NCBI GenBank assembly: GCA_003663325.1
Contig: QMZT01000005.1
Location: forward strand, 1 to 40,221
Length of the DNA: 40,221 bases
Direction: 5' to 3'
Source of the DNA: Candidatus Aenigmatarchaeota archaeon
Lineage (GTDB): Archaea; Aenigmatarchaeota; Aenigmatarchaeia; QMZP01; QMZT01
In this document: positions 1-10,680 of the stretch, one piece after another
Numbering within the stretch: position 1 is the stretch's first letter
Layout: each line of letters starts with the position of its first letter
Translations under genes and position numbers: made by a program
The notes under the pieces: model-generated
Seen by the model: only the letters and a program-made list of their open reading frames with translations
The model's database searches: none
What the model was told of the DNA's origin: nothing

Positions 1-3000
1 CAAACCAATGCTGACAAGCTCAAGTTCTATTTCGATAGCATACAGCAAACATTAGGATTTAATGGTAATATACCAAACAAGACCGCATATCTTCCTTCAT
101 ATCCTGTTCAAATTGGCAAGATGAATTATTATTTCTCCGGTATTATAGACCAAGTCCTAATCTATAATCGCTCCCTGAAGCCTTATGAGGTTAATGCTCA
201 TTATCTGGCAGCCATATCTAATAGGAGCAATTATGTTTATGCTTGGCTTTCTCCTGTCTTGGATGGTGGCAAACAAACAGCTGACTGGAAGGAGGTAAGC
301 TGGGAGCAAGAAATACCGGCAGGCACAAACATAACTGTACAATTCAGGGCTGGCAATAGCTCTAGCTATAATGCAAGCACATGGACAGATTGGAGCATAG
401 AATATAACACCAGCTCGGGTGTGGATATAAACTCAAGCTTCGATTACCGCTACCTTCAGCTTAAATTCAATTTCTATACCTATAGCCCAAACGTAACCCC
501 CGTATTGAAGAGCTTCACCGTTAACTATTCCATGGAAAAGGTACAAACAAACAATCTTGGCTGGCTACAATTTGCTATAAACGACACCTCTTTGCCGCAT
601 ACTTTTGAATGGGAATCACAAAATCTTAGCGGTGTGCTCAGAGTAAGGGCTTTGCAAATTATAGACCTCAGACCATTTGGCTTGCCAATAATTGATAATG
701 TAACAACAGCCAACCTTTCAATGAGCATAGCCATTAACGCTTCAACCTTGCAAGGAAGCTTAACCAATAGAAACATTAGCAGGGTTTGGGTTAATATAAC
801 AAAGCCCTCTGGAACGTGGGAAAATGTAACGCTAAGCGGGCCAGAAACGGGAGGAAAGTGGCAAGCAAGCTATGTTCCAGACCTACTCGGCCCCTATACA
901 ACCAAGTTCTATTGGGAAAGCACCGCTGGCGATACAGCAATCTTGAGAATGGGAGAATTTGAGGTAAGAACACTACTAATTGGTATAAGCTCGCCAGATA
1001 ATAAAGGCTATGATAAAATCGTCTTTGAGCCGGGAGACAAGTTTAATGTCACAGCATGCATTAAAGAATTCAATGGTAGCCATTACTTCAACGTTACCTC
1101 TGGCAACTTTGATATAAAAATAAGCACAGATAGCGGTTACGTTTATGGCAATCTAACATATGTTGATGGTTGCGAGTGGCGTGCCAATTTCACAGCTCCA
1201 ATGACAATAGGAACATATACAATCTATATAAACGGGACAAGCTATTTGGAAGGCATATACGGGAGCAATCAAACAAATTATCATGTGAATCAGAAACCAC
1301 TTTATCGAGAAGAAACAGTAACGGTAGAACCTGATATAAGCTACTACTACGATAACTTCACATTTAATATTTCAGTTAAAGATAATGAATGGAATGATGT
1401 AAATGTTACCCTCTTCGTCTCAACCGATAATAAAACAACATGGCAGTATAAAGGCTCAGTTCTTGTTACAGCTCCGGGAACATATAAAACAGCATCCATA
1501 ACAACGACATTCGCATATACAGATGTTGGAAGCGATAACTACTATAAATTCCAACTAGATGACAGCTATTTCAGAGTTAACACCACAGAATATGAGGGGC
1601 CAAGTGAGATAAGGAGCCAGATTGTTATAAACCTAACACAAGACCACTATTACATATACAGAAACGATAGCTTTAGCCCATACAACGTAACCTTTAACAT
1701 AAAGACAACGGATGCAAGCGATAACCTATTGGAAGGGATAAATGTAACCCTTTACAGAAACTCAACCTTCATAGGTAATTGCACAACGAATGCAAGTGGT
1801 GAGTGCAGGATAACCTATAATCCAGAATACTATCTAAGCGTTGGCAACTATAGCATATTGGCAAATGCAAGCGGCGCAGGCTATGATTACAGCACCACAA
1901 CATCTTGGCTTATACTAAATGGCAAGCTATACCCACAGATAGATAGTCCAGCAGCTAATAGTGTGTTGCTGAGAGGGGCAAGCTATAACTTCAACTCAAC
2001 AACAACAGATGATAATGGCACGTATCTAAGCGTTAACATAGACTGGCATCTTTTGAATTCTAGCTTGCAAACTGTAGATAGCTTTGGCCAAAACCAAGAA
2101 GACCTAATTTATACATTCGCAAGCAATCTAACTGCTGGCACCTACTATATAAAGATAAACGTAAGCAAGCCTTTCTATGATAATGCCCAACATAACATAT
2201 CAATAACAATAAAGTATAGGAGCGCTGTGAACATAACCCAAGGCCCAAGCCAAATATACAGAGGTAATAGCGGGGATTATTATGCAAGAGTATACGATTT
2301 TGATAACGATACGGTATTGCCAAGCTACACAGTAAGCTGGTACGTTGATAGCCAGTTTAAGCAATTCATCTTGACCGGGCCTACTGGCTATTCTATCTAC
2401 ACCTTCGATACAACAGGCTACAGCTTGGGTATGCATGAAATAAAGGCGGAGATAGGAAGCAAAGGTGATTATATACCATGGATAAACTCAAGCAATATTA
2501 GTATGGAAGTAAGAGGGATTCTGTACATAAACATCACCAGCCCAGGAGAGAATCAAATAGCTAACAGAGGGAGCTTTGTACAGCTAAACTCAAGCGTTTG
2601 GGATGATACCAACAATGAGCCAACAAATGCGTACAATGTTAGCTGGCTGTTAAATGGTATGCAAATACTAAACCAGCAAAACGGAAGCTACCAGATTCCA
2701 TGGACAAACCCAATAGGCTTAAATAATCTTAGTGCAACAGCTTATGGCAATTATTACGATAATGGCACAGATAGTATATTAATAAAGGTGTTTGGCTACT
2801 CAGAGCTTTATAACATAACCACAGATAAAACCATATATTTGAGCGGAGAGCCAATAATGGCTAATTGTTCTGTTAGAGATTCCAACACATCCATAGCCAT
2901 AGCAAACTATCCTGTTAAATTCTACTTTAACTATAGCTATCAAGGCACCAATTTAACCAATAGCTATGGAATAGCATTCTTTGAAATAAACACAAGTGGA

Positions 3001-6000
3001 GCAAACGCAGGCTTTTACAATATATCCTGCGAGCTAGAAGATAACGCTTCCCTCTTCTATAATGTGTCCAGAGGTTGGATTGATAGAGAGATAGAGATAC
3101 GAAGGTTGTTGGTAATAAAAAATGTTACAGCCCAGCCAGCAATTATTTACAGAAATAGCAGCGCATCGCCGCATGAAGCCAATATAAGTGTGGAGGTATG
3201 GGATGGCGCCATCAAGCCTATGCCTAACGCTATTGCTCATTTTTACCTACCAAATGGCTATGAGAATTGTACTACAAGCAGTAATGGTATATGCTCGATC
3301 TTGTGGGACCCACCAGATAACTATCTGCAAGCTAACTACACAATCTTCGTTAATGCAACAAAGCCTGGCTCAAACCCTAGCAGCACGGAAAATATAAGCG
3401 TGGAGGTTGTTACCAACCCAGTGCTTGAGCTAAATACCACAACCTTGTTATTCACACCAGCAAAGATGGGAGAAAACTCAACCCGTGGCCAAGTCTTTGT
3501 AATATTCTCCTTGGGTGATACCAACCTAACAAATATATCAATCTCATGCATCTCCGGCATAATATGTCAAAACTTCACAATAAGCCTTTCCAACAATAAC
3601 TTTGATTTAGAGATGGGCAAGAACAAAACAATAGAAATCAATCTGAGCGTGCCAGCTAACTTCAACAATTTCGGCGACTTTGATGGCATCCTAAGAATAA
3701 GGGCAGCCAATGTTAATAGAATAAATACTACCAAAACCACCAAGTTCATCAACATGAGTATACATGTATTTAAAGAAGAGACCATGCTAAGGCAAGAGCC
3801 CCAATCAATCACCGTGGGCAATATACAAGGCGATGTTATAACAAAGGTAATAAATCTAACGCTGGAAAACAAAGGCAGCGATAATATAACCCAAATTAAT
3901 TTAACACTGAGGTTTAACACAAGCTTCTATGGCTGCATAGACACATTAACATGCAATGATATGATTATTTACCCAAGCTATCAAAACTGCTCTCTCATAG
4001 AGCCCAATACTACTTGCAACAAAACATTCTACATAAACATATCTGCAACCACCGAGCCGTATGATTTTTACAAGATTGTTGGTAAGGCAAGCTATATAAA
4101 TCTTGATAATAGCTATGGTAGTGCTAAGAACATCACAAATCTGGATGTTAATCCAACATATGCCCTAAAGATAGCCCCAGACCAATTCTCTGGCGTGGTA
4201 AACCATGGTCAATCAAAGCAGATAGGTGTAATGAATATCTCCAATACAGGCAATACCGTTATTAGTAACGTTAATTTAATACCTTACGGAGGCAATTTAA
4301 CAGCAAGCTGGCTAACAATAACCCCTGACCATTATGCAGGCATAGATAAAGGTGCAACGAAACACTCAACCATAACCGTATCACTGCCTGCTGGCACTGC
4401 GCCGGGCAAATATTGGACATACATTAATGTTACATCCGACCAGGCAGAAACAAAGCAGGCTATGGTAAACATTACCGTGCCAATAGATTACTCTTGGAGC
4501 ATAAACCCGAGCTATACAGAGCGCAGTGTATGGGTTGATCTTCCCGGCACTTTCAATCTAACAATTAGCAATGAGGGGAATGTTAATCAAAGCTTTAGCT
4601 TAAGTTGTGCATCCCAAAACTCCTCCATACTAACGATAACGGGCTATCCGCAGGAGGTTAATGTAAGTAAGCAAGCAAGCGAGAACGCAAGCATCAATTA
4701 CTTTGCTGCAAGCTCTGGGAACACGATACTCCAATGTACAGTAACAAATAAGCAAAATAATGAGCAAAAAACAGCAACCTTTAACGTTACCGTTATCGAT
4801 ATTGCCCCCATATTATATGAACCGCCAGCATGGTATCAATACAGGGATATTAACTATGAATCCCAAGTAATAGAGATAAACATCTCCGACAATCACCAAT
4901 TACAGGATAATTGGGCATGGATAAATGTAACGGGGACTGAGGAGAAAGTTATTAACATGAGCATAAAGCAAACCCTTGGCAGCAATCCGCCAAACTACAC
5001 CTTTACTGGCAACTTCACCCCAACCATGGCTGGCTTGTACTATTTTGTTATATACGCAAAGGATGATGCAGGCTACACAAACCATACCGCACAATACCAA
5101 TTCTATGCTATACAATCAACAGACATGGAGATAGCAACAAACACATCCAGAGCAATAGCAGGAGTAACGCTAACTAATGGCAAGTGTTTTGATCAGGCAA
5201 TAAATATAACAAATCTTGGCAGTGGCGCCACAGGATATGGAGGAGCCTACTATACCAATCTAAGCATAACAAACCTTCCATCAGGATGGAGCGCAGACCC
5301 ACCCTTAGTTAGTTATGGAAAGGTTAAAGGAGGCGAAACAAAGAGCACAACAATACAAATATGTGTTCCCGCAGCAACACCAGCCGGCAGTTACTCTTTT
5401 GTTGTTAGGGTGGATTGGATAAATCCAAACAACTATGCAAGCTATAAGAGCGAGATAGTTGATGTTGATGTTTTACCAACGCCGCAATTAGAAGTTAGCA
5501 GTGTGCCACCAATAGATAACTTCACGCATGGCACCACAAGAGAAGCCAGCTACGTGTTATCCAATACGGGTAATGTAAAGGTTAATAACATCACGTTATA
5601 CAGGGCAGACAGCTTAACAATAAATACTACTATAGCTCCAGATTTCATCACAGCTTTATCTATGGGAGAAAGCAGCACAATATACGTAAACATTACCGTG
5701 CCTTTGGGCTTTTCCCCCGGTCCTTACCAAATTAAAATAAACCATGAGGGTGTAGAGGCAAGCGTGTTGCAAACAATATTCTTAACCGTTTTGGAAAGCA
5801 AGGAATGGAATATAAGCACAACAAAAATCTCAAAGCTTGTTGCTAGCAATACCTCTGGCAAGTTTGCTGAGATAAACCTAACAAATAACGGTAATGTGCA
5901 GCTAGACTTTAGCCTAAACATAACGGGCAACATCTCCAGCTACCTATCTTACCCAACATCGCTATCTGTTCAAAAACAGAGCACAGAGTTAATAGTTATA

Positions 6001-9000
6001 AACTTCTCATCACCTGCAACAAAGACAGATTATATGGGCAACCTGACTATTTCTTCACCAGGAGCAAACCCGGAGAATATGAGCATAGCACTAACCATGG
6101 GTGTCAGACCTTTAGAAATAGACCTTAAAAGCTACACAAACGAAACAAATGCCAGCGAGCCTATAAGCCTTGTTGTAAATCTAACCTATGATAATAAACC
6201 TGTTGATACCTCCAACTGGAATATAAAGGTGGGTGGGAAGGCATGCACCGAGCTTAATGCAAGCTATAATAGCAAGCTGTGGTACATAGCTTGCATTGCC
6301 CCCGAGCTAAAAGATGGCTATTACTATGATTTGGAGCTAAGAGCAGCAGCAATAGTTAACGGCAGCAATATAGAAGGCTTAGCCAATTATCCAAAAGCCA
6401 TTTACTATTATGACATCTCCCCGCCAGTCATAGAATCTATCTTGGCTGAGGAAAAAGAAGTTGCAAATGAGACAGCCAAAGCAAACCAAACAATAATTGC
6501 TAACATTACCGATGCAACAAAGGTAGCAAGTGCAGACATAGTAGTGGAGAAAGAAGGTAGTGTTGTTTATTCTGGTCCCATGACAAATATCTCAGGAAAT
6601 ACATATAGTGTAAATATAACTAACCTGGGCATAGGGGATTACGATTTCAGCATAACAGCAAGTGATGGCAAGTATGCAAACTCCACCAAGGGTTGGTTTG
6701 AGGTTTACATAGGTAATGTATACTTTACTGGCAATGCTAATGATGCTGCAGGCAATCCGTATACAACACAATTCAAATTCTACAGGCCAGGGAAGAACTT
6801 TTCTGCAAGCTATGAAATAAAAACTATAAGCTTCTCCGCTCAAGGATCATATAACAAAAAGGTGCATAAGAGGGTGTGTGACCTTATTGTTACAGGGTTT
6901 AATCACATAATAAAAATGAGGAACGTTAATATCGCTGATAGTGTAACAGAACCGTTAAGAATGGATGATATTGAAAAGCCTTTAGAGGATGGCGTGGAGA
7001 AGGCAAGCTATGCCGCAGAGCACGGAATAATATACTTCAAAAAGGTGCTGGGCATAGTAAGCAACCTAAACTTCTCATACGCTGAGCTGATCTTAAATAC
7101 AGGCAGCTATGATCCTAACACGCTCCTTGTTTATAAATGTGCTGACTGGAGCTTTAGCGAGAGGGAATGCGATGGGCAATGGACCGAGGTTACAGGCTTA
7201 GAAAGGGGCGCAAATACGATAAGCTTTACAATAACCTCCTTCTCCGCCTATGCTTTGGTTACGATAGAGTGTGGACTTGGGTATGTAACCTGTGGCAATA
7301 TATGCTATAGGCAGGAGGTGTGCCCATACTGCTGCAATGGTGTTTGTTCAAATACATCATGCACTGTGACCGGGACGGGGGCAGTAACAGGCGGCGGAGG
7401 CGGCGGAGGCGGTGGTTATATAGAACGGGTGGAAGAGAAAAAGGCCGTTTGTGGCAATGGGGTGTGCGAAGCCACGGAGAGCTGGGAGAACTGCCCAGAG
7501 GATTGCGAGCCGCCACTACCACCAAGCTCCGTTAGCTCTAATATAGTGGATGTTAAACTATATCCTGGGGAAAGCAAGACATATTCGATATGGATCACAA
7601 ATAATATGAACAGCTACCAGACAGCCACGTTATCTGTAAGGGGACCTGTATGGGAATTTGTGAGACTTGAAAAGGAAAGGATAAACGTAGCGCCGCTCTC
7701 AACGCGAACAGTAAAGGTTAAGTTTGTCACTGATACAACAACACAGCCAGGGGTATATACGGGAGATATATTGATAGCTATAGGTAACAAAACCCATACA
7801 CTTCCTGTAACATTAACCGTGCTACCGGAGCAGTACGCATTGTTGGATGTAAAGGTAGAGGCCTTAACAAAATACATCCTGCCTAGGGATGCTTTAAGGT
7901 TTTACGTATCCCTTTACAATCTTGGAATAAAGAAAAGGTTTGATGTTACACTCGACTACCAAATCAAAGAAATGGAGACAGAAAAAACAATAACGCATAA
8001 AATGGAAACAATGGCCATAGAAACCTCTCTATCCTTCGTAAAGATGTACGATCTAAGCAATATATCACTAACACCAGGAAAGTATTACATTACCGTTGTT
8101 GCTATGTATGAAAACAAAACAGCATCCTCTGCCGATATGTTTGAGGTTATTACGCCGCCATGGTGGTACAAGTACATACCATGGATAATAGCTGGCATAG
8201 TAGCGATAGCTGTTTTGATATATGTATACAAGTGGCACAAGAAAAAGGTGCTTGAAAGGCTTAGATACCTTACCCCGGTAGATTACAAAACCCTGCCAAC
8301 GGGAGGGTTGAGGATAGGGAAGATAGCAGAGACAGACAGAAAGGCATACCTAAGCAAGGATGATTTGGTTACGCACGTCATTACAGCCGGTGCTACGGGC
8401 TCTGGTAAGACAGTCTCGGCAATGGTTATTGTAGAAGAATGCCTGCTGCAAAAGATACCCGTAATAGTGTTTGATCCAACAGGACAATGGACAGGATTTG
8501 TAAAGCCGTGCCGTGATAGCAGGATGCTTTCAAAGTACCCTGAGTTTGGCTTGAAGGAAATACACGCAAGGAGCTTCCCGGGTATGATATACGAGGTTAC
8601 AGATCCAAATGTTAAGATAGACCTAAGGAAGTATATGAACCCGGGAGAGATAACAATATTTACCCTGAACAAGCTAAAACCAGGTGAGTATGATATTGCC
8701 GTCAAGAATATAATAGATTTGATATTTGAGCAGGGATGGGAAGAAAGCCCAACATTAAGAATGCTGATCGTTTTTGATGAAGTACACAGGCTGCTAGAGA
8801 GGTATGGTGGTAAAGGCGGGTACATAGTCTTGGAAAAGGCTGCCAGAGAATTCAGGAAGTGGGGTATCGGCTTAATAATGATATCCCAAGTGCTGAGCGA
8901 CTTCAAAGAAGCTCTTAAGGGTAACGTTCTAACAGAGATACAGCTAAATACAAAGCTATTGAACGATATAAAGAGGGCAAAGGAGAAGTATGGGGAGGAG

Positions 9001-9324
9001 TATGCAAAAAGGATAACGAGAGAGGAGGTTGGTGTTGGTATGATCCAGAATCCAAGGTATAACAGAGGTAAGCCCTATTGGGTAGCCTTTAGACCACTAC
9101 TGCACAGCCCGCACAAGATACCTAACAAGGAGTTAGAATTGTACAAGAGGTATGCAAAGGAGCTGGAGGAAATAGAGAAGGGGATAGAGAAAAGAAAGAA
9201 AGCTGGCAAAGAGGTATTTGACCTTGAGCTAGAATTCAGACTGGCAAGCCAGAAACTAAAGGCAGGGAAATTCAGGGTTGTGGATATATACATCCAATCC
9301 TTAAAGGCAAGACTAAAAGAATAG
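1..9324 (+). CDS. Giant surface protein (5' end outside window): LamG-like N-terminal fragment, many Ig/NEW3-like extracellular repeats rich in N-X-S/T, Cys-rich module, poly-Gly linker, one TM helix, C-terminal HerA/DUF87-like ATPase domain
   Basis: The frame of the 3067-aa ORF is open from base 1 (QTNADKLKFYFDSI...), so 121 is not the true start. LamG-like motif FSGIIDQVLIYNRSLKPYEV. TM WIIAGIVAIAVLIYVY near 8176-8230. Walker A GATGSGKT at 8389-8412 and Walker B MLIVFDEVH at 8761-8787. Confidence 0.88.
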   Translation, partial: QTNADKLKFYFDSIQQTLGFNGNIPNKTAYLPSYPVQIGKMNYYFSGIIDQVLIYNRSLKPYEVNAHYLAAISNRSNYVYAWLSPVLDGGKQTADWKEVSWEQEIPAGTNITVQFRAGNSSSYNASTWTDWSIEYNTSSGVDINSSFDYRYLQLKFNFYTYSPNVTPVLKSFTVNYSMEKVQTNNLGWLQFAINDTSLPHTFEWESQNLSGVLRVRALQIIDLRPFGLPIIDNVTTANLSMSIAINASTLQGSLTNRNISRVWVNITKPSGTWENVTLSGPETGGKWQASYVPDLLGPYTTKFYWESTAGDTAILRMGEFEVRTLLIGISSPDNKGYDKIVFEPGDKFNVTACIKEFNGSHYFNVTSGNFDIKISTDSGYVYGNLTYVDGCEWRANFTAPMTIGTYTIYINGTSYLEGIYGSNQTNYHVNQKPLYREETVTVEPDISYYYDNFTFNISVKDNEWNDVNVTLFVSTDNKTTWQYKGSVLVTAPGTYKTASITTTFAYTDVGSDNYYKFQLDDSYFRVNTTEYEGPSEIRSQIVINLTQDHYYIYRNDSFSPYNVTFNIKTTDASDNLLEGINVTLYRNSTFIGNCTTNASGECRITYNPEYYLSVGNYSILANASGAGYDYSTTTSWLILNGKLYPQIDSPAANSVLLRGASYNFNSTTTDDNGTYLSVNIDWHLLNSSLQTVDSFGQNQEDLIYTFASNLTAGTYYIKINVSKPFYDNAQHNISITIKYRSAVNITQGPSQIYRGNSGDYYARVYDFDNDTVLPSYTVSWYVDSQFKQFILTGPTGYSIYTFDTTGYSLGMHEIKAEIGSKGDYIPWINSSNISMEVRGILYINITSPGENQIANRGSFVQLNSSVWDDTNNEPTNAYNVSWLLNGMQILNQQNGSYQIPWTNPIGLNNLSATAYGNYYDNGTDSILIKVFGYSELYNITTDKTIYLSGEPIMANCSVRDSNTSIAIANYPVKFYFNYSYQGTNLTNSYGIAFFEINTSGANAGFYNISCELEDNASLFYNVSRGWIDREIEIRRLLVIKNVTAQPAIIYRNSSASPHEANISVEVWDGAIKPMPNAIAHFYLPNGYENCTTSSNGICSILWDPPDNYLQANYTIFVNATKPGSNPSSTENISVEVVTNPVLELNTTTLLFTPAKMGENSTRGQVFVIFSLGDTNLTNISISCISGIICQNFTISLSNNNFDLEMGKNKTIEINLSVPANFNNFGDFDGILRIRAANVNRINTTKTTKFINMSIHVFKEETMLRQEPQSITVGNIQGDVITKVINLTLENKGSDNITQINLTLRFNTSFYGCIDTLTCNDMIIYPSYQNCSLIEPNTTCNKTFYINISATTEPYDFYKIVGKASYINLDNSYGSAKNITNLDVNPTYALKIAPDQFSGVVNHGQSKQIGVMNISNTGNTVISNVNLIPYGGNLTASWLTITPDHYAGIDKGATKHSTITVSLPAGTAPGKYWTYINVTSDQAETKQAMVNITVPIDYSWSINPSYTERSVWVDLPGTFNLTISNEGNVNQSFSLSCASQNSSILTITGYPQEVNVSKQASENASINYFAASSGNTILQCTVTNKQNNEQKTATFNVTVIDIAPILYEPPAWYQYRDINYESQVIEINISDNHQLQDNWAWINVTGTEEKVINMSIKQTLGSNPPNYTFTGNFTPTMAGLYYFVIYAKDDAGYTNHTAQYQFYAIQSTDMEIATNTSRAIAGVTLTNGKCFDQAINITNLGSGATGYGGAYYTNLSITNLPSGWSADPPLVSYGKVKGGETKSTTIQICVPAATPAGSYSFVVRVDWINPNNYASYKSEIVDVDVLPTPQLEVSSVPPIDNFTHGTTREASYVLSNTGNVKVNNITLYRADSLTINTTIAPDFITALSMGESSTIYVNITVPLGFSPGPYQIKINHEGVEASVLQTIFLTVLESKEWNISTTKISKLVASNTSGKFAEINLTNNGNVQLDFSLNITGNISSYLSYPTSLSVQKQSTELIVINFSSPATKTDYMGNLTISSPGANPENMSIALTMGVRPLEIDLKSYTNETNASEPISLVVNLTYDNKPVDTSNWNIKVGGKACTELNASYNSKLWYIACIAPELKDGYYYDLELRAAAIVNGSNIEGLANYPKAIYYYDISPPVIESILAEEKEVANETAKANQTIIANITDATKVASADIVVEKEGSVVYSGPMTNISGNTYSVNITNLGIGDYDFSITASDGKYANSTKGWFEVYIGNVYFTGNANDAAGNPYTTQFKFYRPGKNFSASYEIKTISFSAQGSYNKKVHKRVCDLIVTGFNHIIKMRNVNIADSVTEPLRMDDIEKPLEDGVEKASYAAEHGIIYFKKVLGIVSNLNFSYAELILNTGSYDPNTLLVYKCADWSFSERECDGQWTEVTGLERGANTISFTITSFSAYALVTIECGLGYVTCGNICYRQEVCPYCCNGVCSNTSCTVTGTGAVTGGGGGGGGGYIERVEEKKAVCGNGVCEATESWENCPEDCEPPLPPSSVSSNIVDVKLYPGESKTYSIWITNNMNSYQTATLSVRGPVWEFVRLEKERINVAPLSTRTVKVKFVTDTTTQPGVYTGDILIAIGNKTHTLPVTLTVLPEQYALLDVKVEALTKYILPRDALRFYVSLYNLGIKKRFDVTLDYQIKEMETEKTITHKMETMAIETSLSFVKMYDLSNISLTPGKYYITVVAMYENKTASSADMFEVITPPWWYKYIPWIIAGIVAIAVLIYVYKWHKKKVLERLRYLTPVDYKTLPTGGLRIGKIAETDRKAYLSKDDLVTHVITAGATGSGKTVSAMVIVEECLLQKIPVIVFDPTGQWTGFVKPCRDSRMLSKYPEFGLKEIHARSFPGMIYEVTDPNVKIDLRKYMNPGEITIFTLNKLKPGEYDIAVKNIIDLIFEQGWEESPTLRMLIVFDEVHRLLERYGGKGGYIVLEKAAREFRKWGIGLIMISQVLSDFKEALKGNVLTEIQLNTKLLNDIKRAKEKYGEEYAKRITREEVGVGMIQNPRYNRGKPYWVAFRPLLHSPHKIPNKELELYKRYAKELEEIEKGIEKRKKAGKEVFDLELEFRLASQKLKAGKFRVVDIYIQSLKARLKE

Positions 9325-9333
9325 CCAAATAGT

Positions 9334-9858
9334 TTAGGTTTTCCATACCGTAAGCCTAAGCCTCACTATCTTTCCTTCGTATATACAATACCTCTCATTC
9401 ACAGCAACATAGCTTGCATTATTTGGCTTTTGACCTGCAACAATATCATAGCCCGTCTCGTTCTTTACTATAGAGGAATTTAGATACGTTAGCTCTATAT
9501 AAGCCTCATAGTTACCTGTACCCAAAGCTTTTTTTAGCTCATCATAGCCCATGCTCATCATCTCATTAACCTTTCCCCTATCCAATATATTCTCCTCCCT
9601 TGCCAGCCCTATAACCTCAACATTGCTCCTATTCCATTCAGCTGGGATGCCTGGTCTTCTCACGAGATAGTCCGATATAGACAATGCAAGCATATTCATT
9701 TCATATATCTGCTTGTTTGTGTTATAATCCTCTCCCACCCTGCTTATTGCGAAGAATACAAAAACAAATATCAGCAAAAACATGGTTATGGAAAACGCTA
9801 TATCCATAGACCATAACTGGCCACGCAGCCCCGAGCCCGGACCATTTTTATTGCCCAT
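9334..9858 (-). CDS. Pilin/pseudopilin-like protein with one N-terminal hydrophobic helix
   Basis: 174 aa; N-terminus GLRGQLWSMDIAFSITMFLLIFVFVFFAISRV followed by a soluble domain; clustered with two similar ORFs. Confidence 0.6.
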   Translation of the reverse strand: MGNKNGPGSGLRGQLWSMDIAFSITMFLLIFVFVFFAISRVGEDYNTNKQIYEMNMLALSISDYLVRRPGIPAEWNRSNVEVIGLAREENILDRGKVNEMMSMGYDELKKALGTGNYEAYIELTYLNSSIVKNETGYDIVAGQKPNNASYVAVNERYCIYEGKIVRLRLTVWKT

Positions 9859-9868
9859 ATCATCATCA

Positions 9869-10267
9869 TTAGCTATTTATCACAATACTACCATTAACAT
9901 TTTTTATAACATTCAGCCCCCTTTTAATATTTCCTGTTATATTTTTCACTGCCACACTTTTCATATATATACGCTGGGATATGTTAAGGATGATCAAACC
10001 ATCCTCAAGCTTGACAGAGTAATCCATACTATTTATCTTTTCTGGAACGCTAAGCATTATTGCAAACCCATCCCCTTCAATATACGCTATTTCTATAGCA
10101 TCTTTGATGTTTGCAAGCACACCGCCTGCCTCTGTCTCAATCTTTAAATCCCTTATTTCATTGATCTTATTCCATGAAAAAAAGAGGGCAACTATTATCA
10201 CTATTATTAACACAGCAAGGACAAGCATGAATTCAATAGCGGCTTGGCTAATACGATATCTGGACAT
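9869..10267 (-). CDS. Archaeal type IV pilin-like protein (class III signal peptide-like)
   Basis: MSRYRISQAAIEFMLVLAVLIIVIIVALFF; Q-A-A-I-E-F motif before a hydrophobic helix; start trimmed from ORF 9869-10285. Confidence 0.65.
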   Translation of the reverse strand: MSRYRISQAAIEFMLVLAVLIIVIIVALFFSWNKINEIRDLKIETEAGGVLANIKDAIEIAYIEGDGFAIMLSVPEKINSMDYSVKLEDGLIILNISQRIYMKSVAVKNITGNIKRGLNVIKNVNGSIVINS

Positions 10268-10649
10268 AGCTACCATTACACACAACCTTTACTTCATACA
10301 ACCCTTCGTTAGATGGTAAGGTGCCGCTAACGTTAGCCTGCGTCATTGCAATTACATTATTTATGCTGCTTTTATAAAGTACATCCAGCCTTATTGTGTT
10401 ATTTCCTACAGAGCCCCCCACAACCCCGCTTGGTATATAAAGCTTAATTGTTACACTTGCACCGCTGCCTTGGGAATATACAAAATCGGCAGCTTCCGCA
10501 AGCTTATCAACAGCAAGCTTTGCATAGGAAAGGTCAAGCTGATTGCTGGCTTCATTCCTCATTACCGTTACATAAATCCAGAGAGGAGCTATAAATGTCA
10601 GCACAAGCCCGATTATCAGCAAATACTCCATAGCAACCTGTAACTTCAT
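10248..10649 (-). CDS. Archaeal type IV pilin-like protein (class III signal peptide-like)
   Basis: MKLQVAMEYLLIIGLVLTFIAPLWIYVTV; Q-x-A-M-E-Y-L-L-I motif; start trimmed from 10703, which would overlap rtcA. Confidence 0.65.
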   Translation of the reverse strand: MKLQVAMEYLLIIGLVLTFIAPLWIYVTVMRNEASNQLDLSYAKLAVDKLAEAADFVYSQGSGASVTIKLYIPSGVVGGSVGNNTIRLDVLYKSSINNVIAMTQANVSGTLPSNEGLYEVKVVCNGSYVQISY

Positions 10650-10680
10650 ACTTATATTTTTGATAATATTCTTTAATAAT

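Noticed and set aside
7259-7535. Arg- and Pro-rich ORFs on both strands over the glycine tract
   Set aside because: Frame-shifted translations of the GGC/GGA repeat; the sense frame with Cys motifs is clearly the coding one.
8283-8906. 207-aa minus-strand ORF
   Set aside because: Antisense shadow of the HerA-like ATPase domain; no recognisable motifs.
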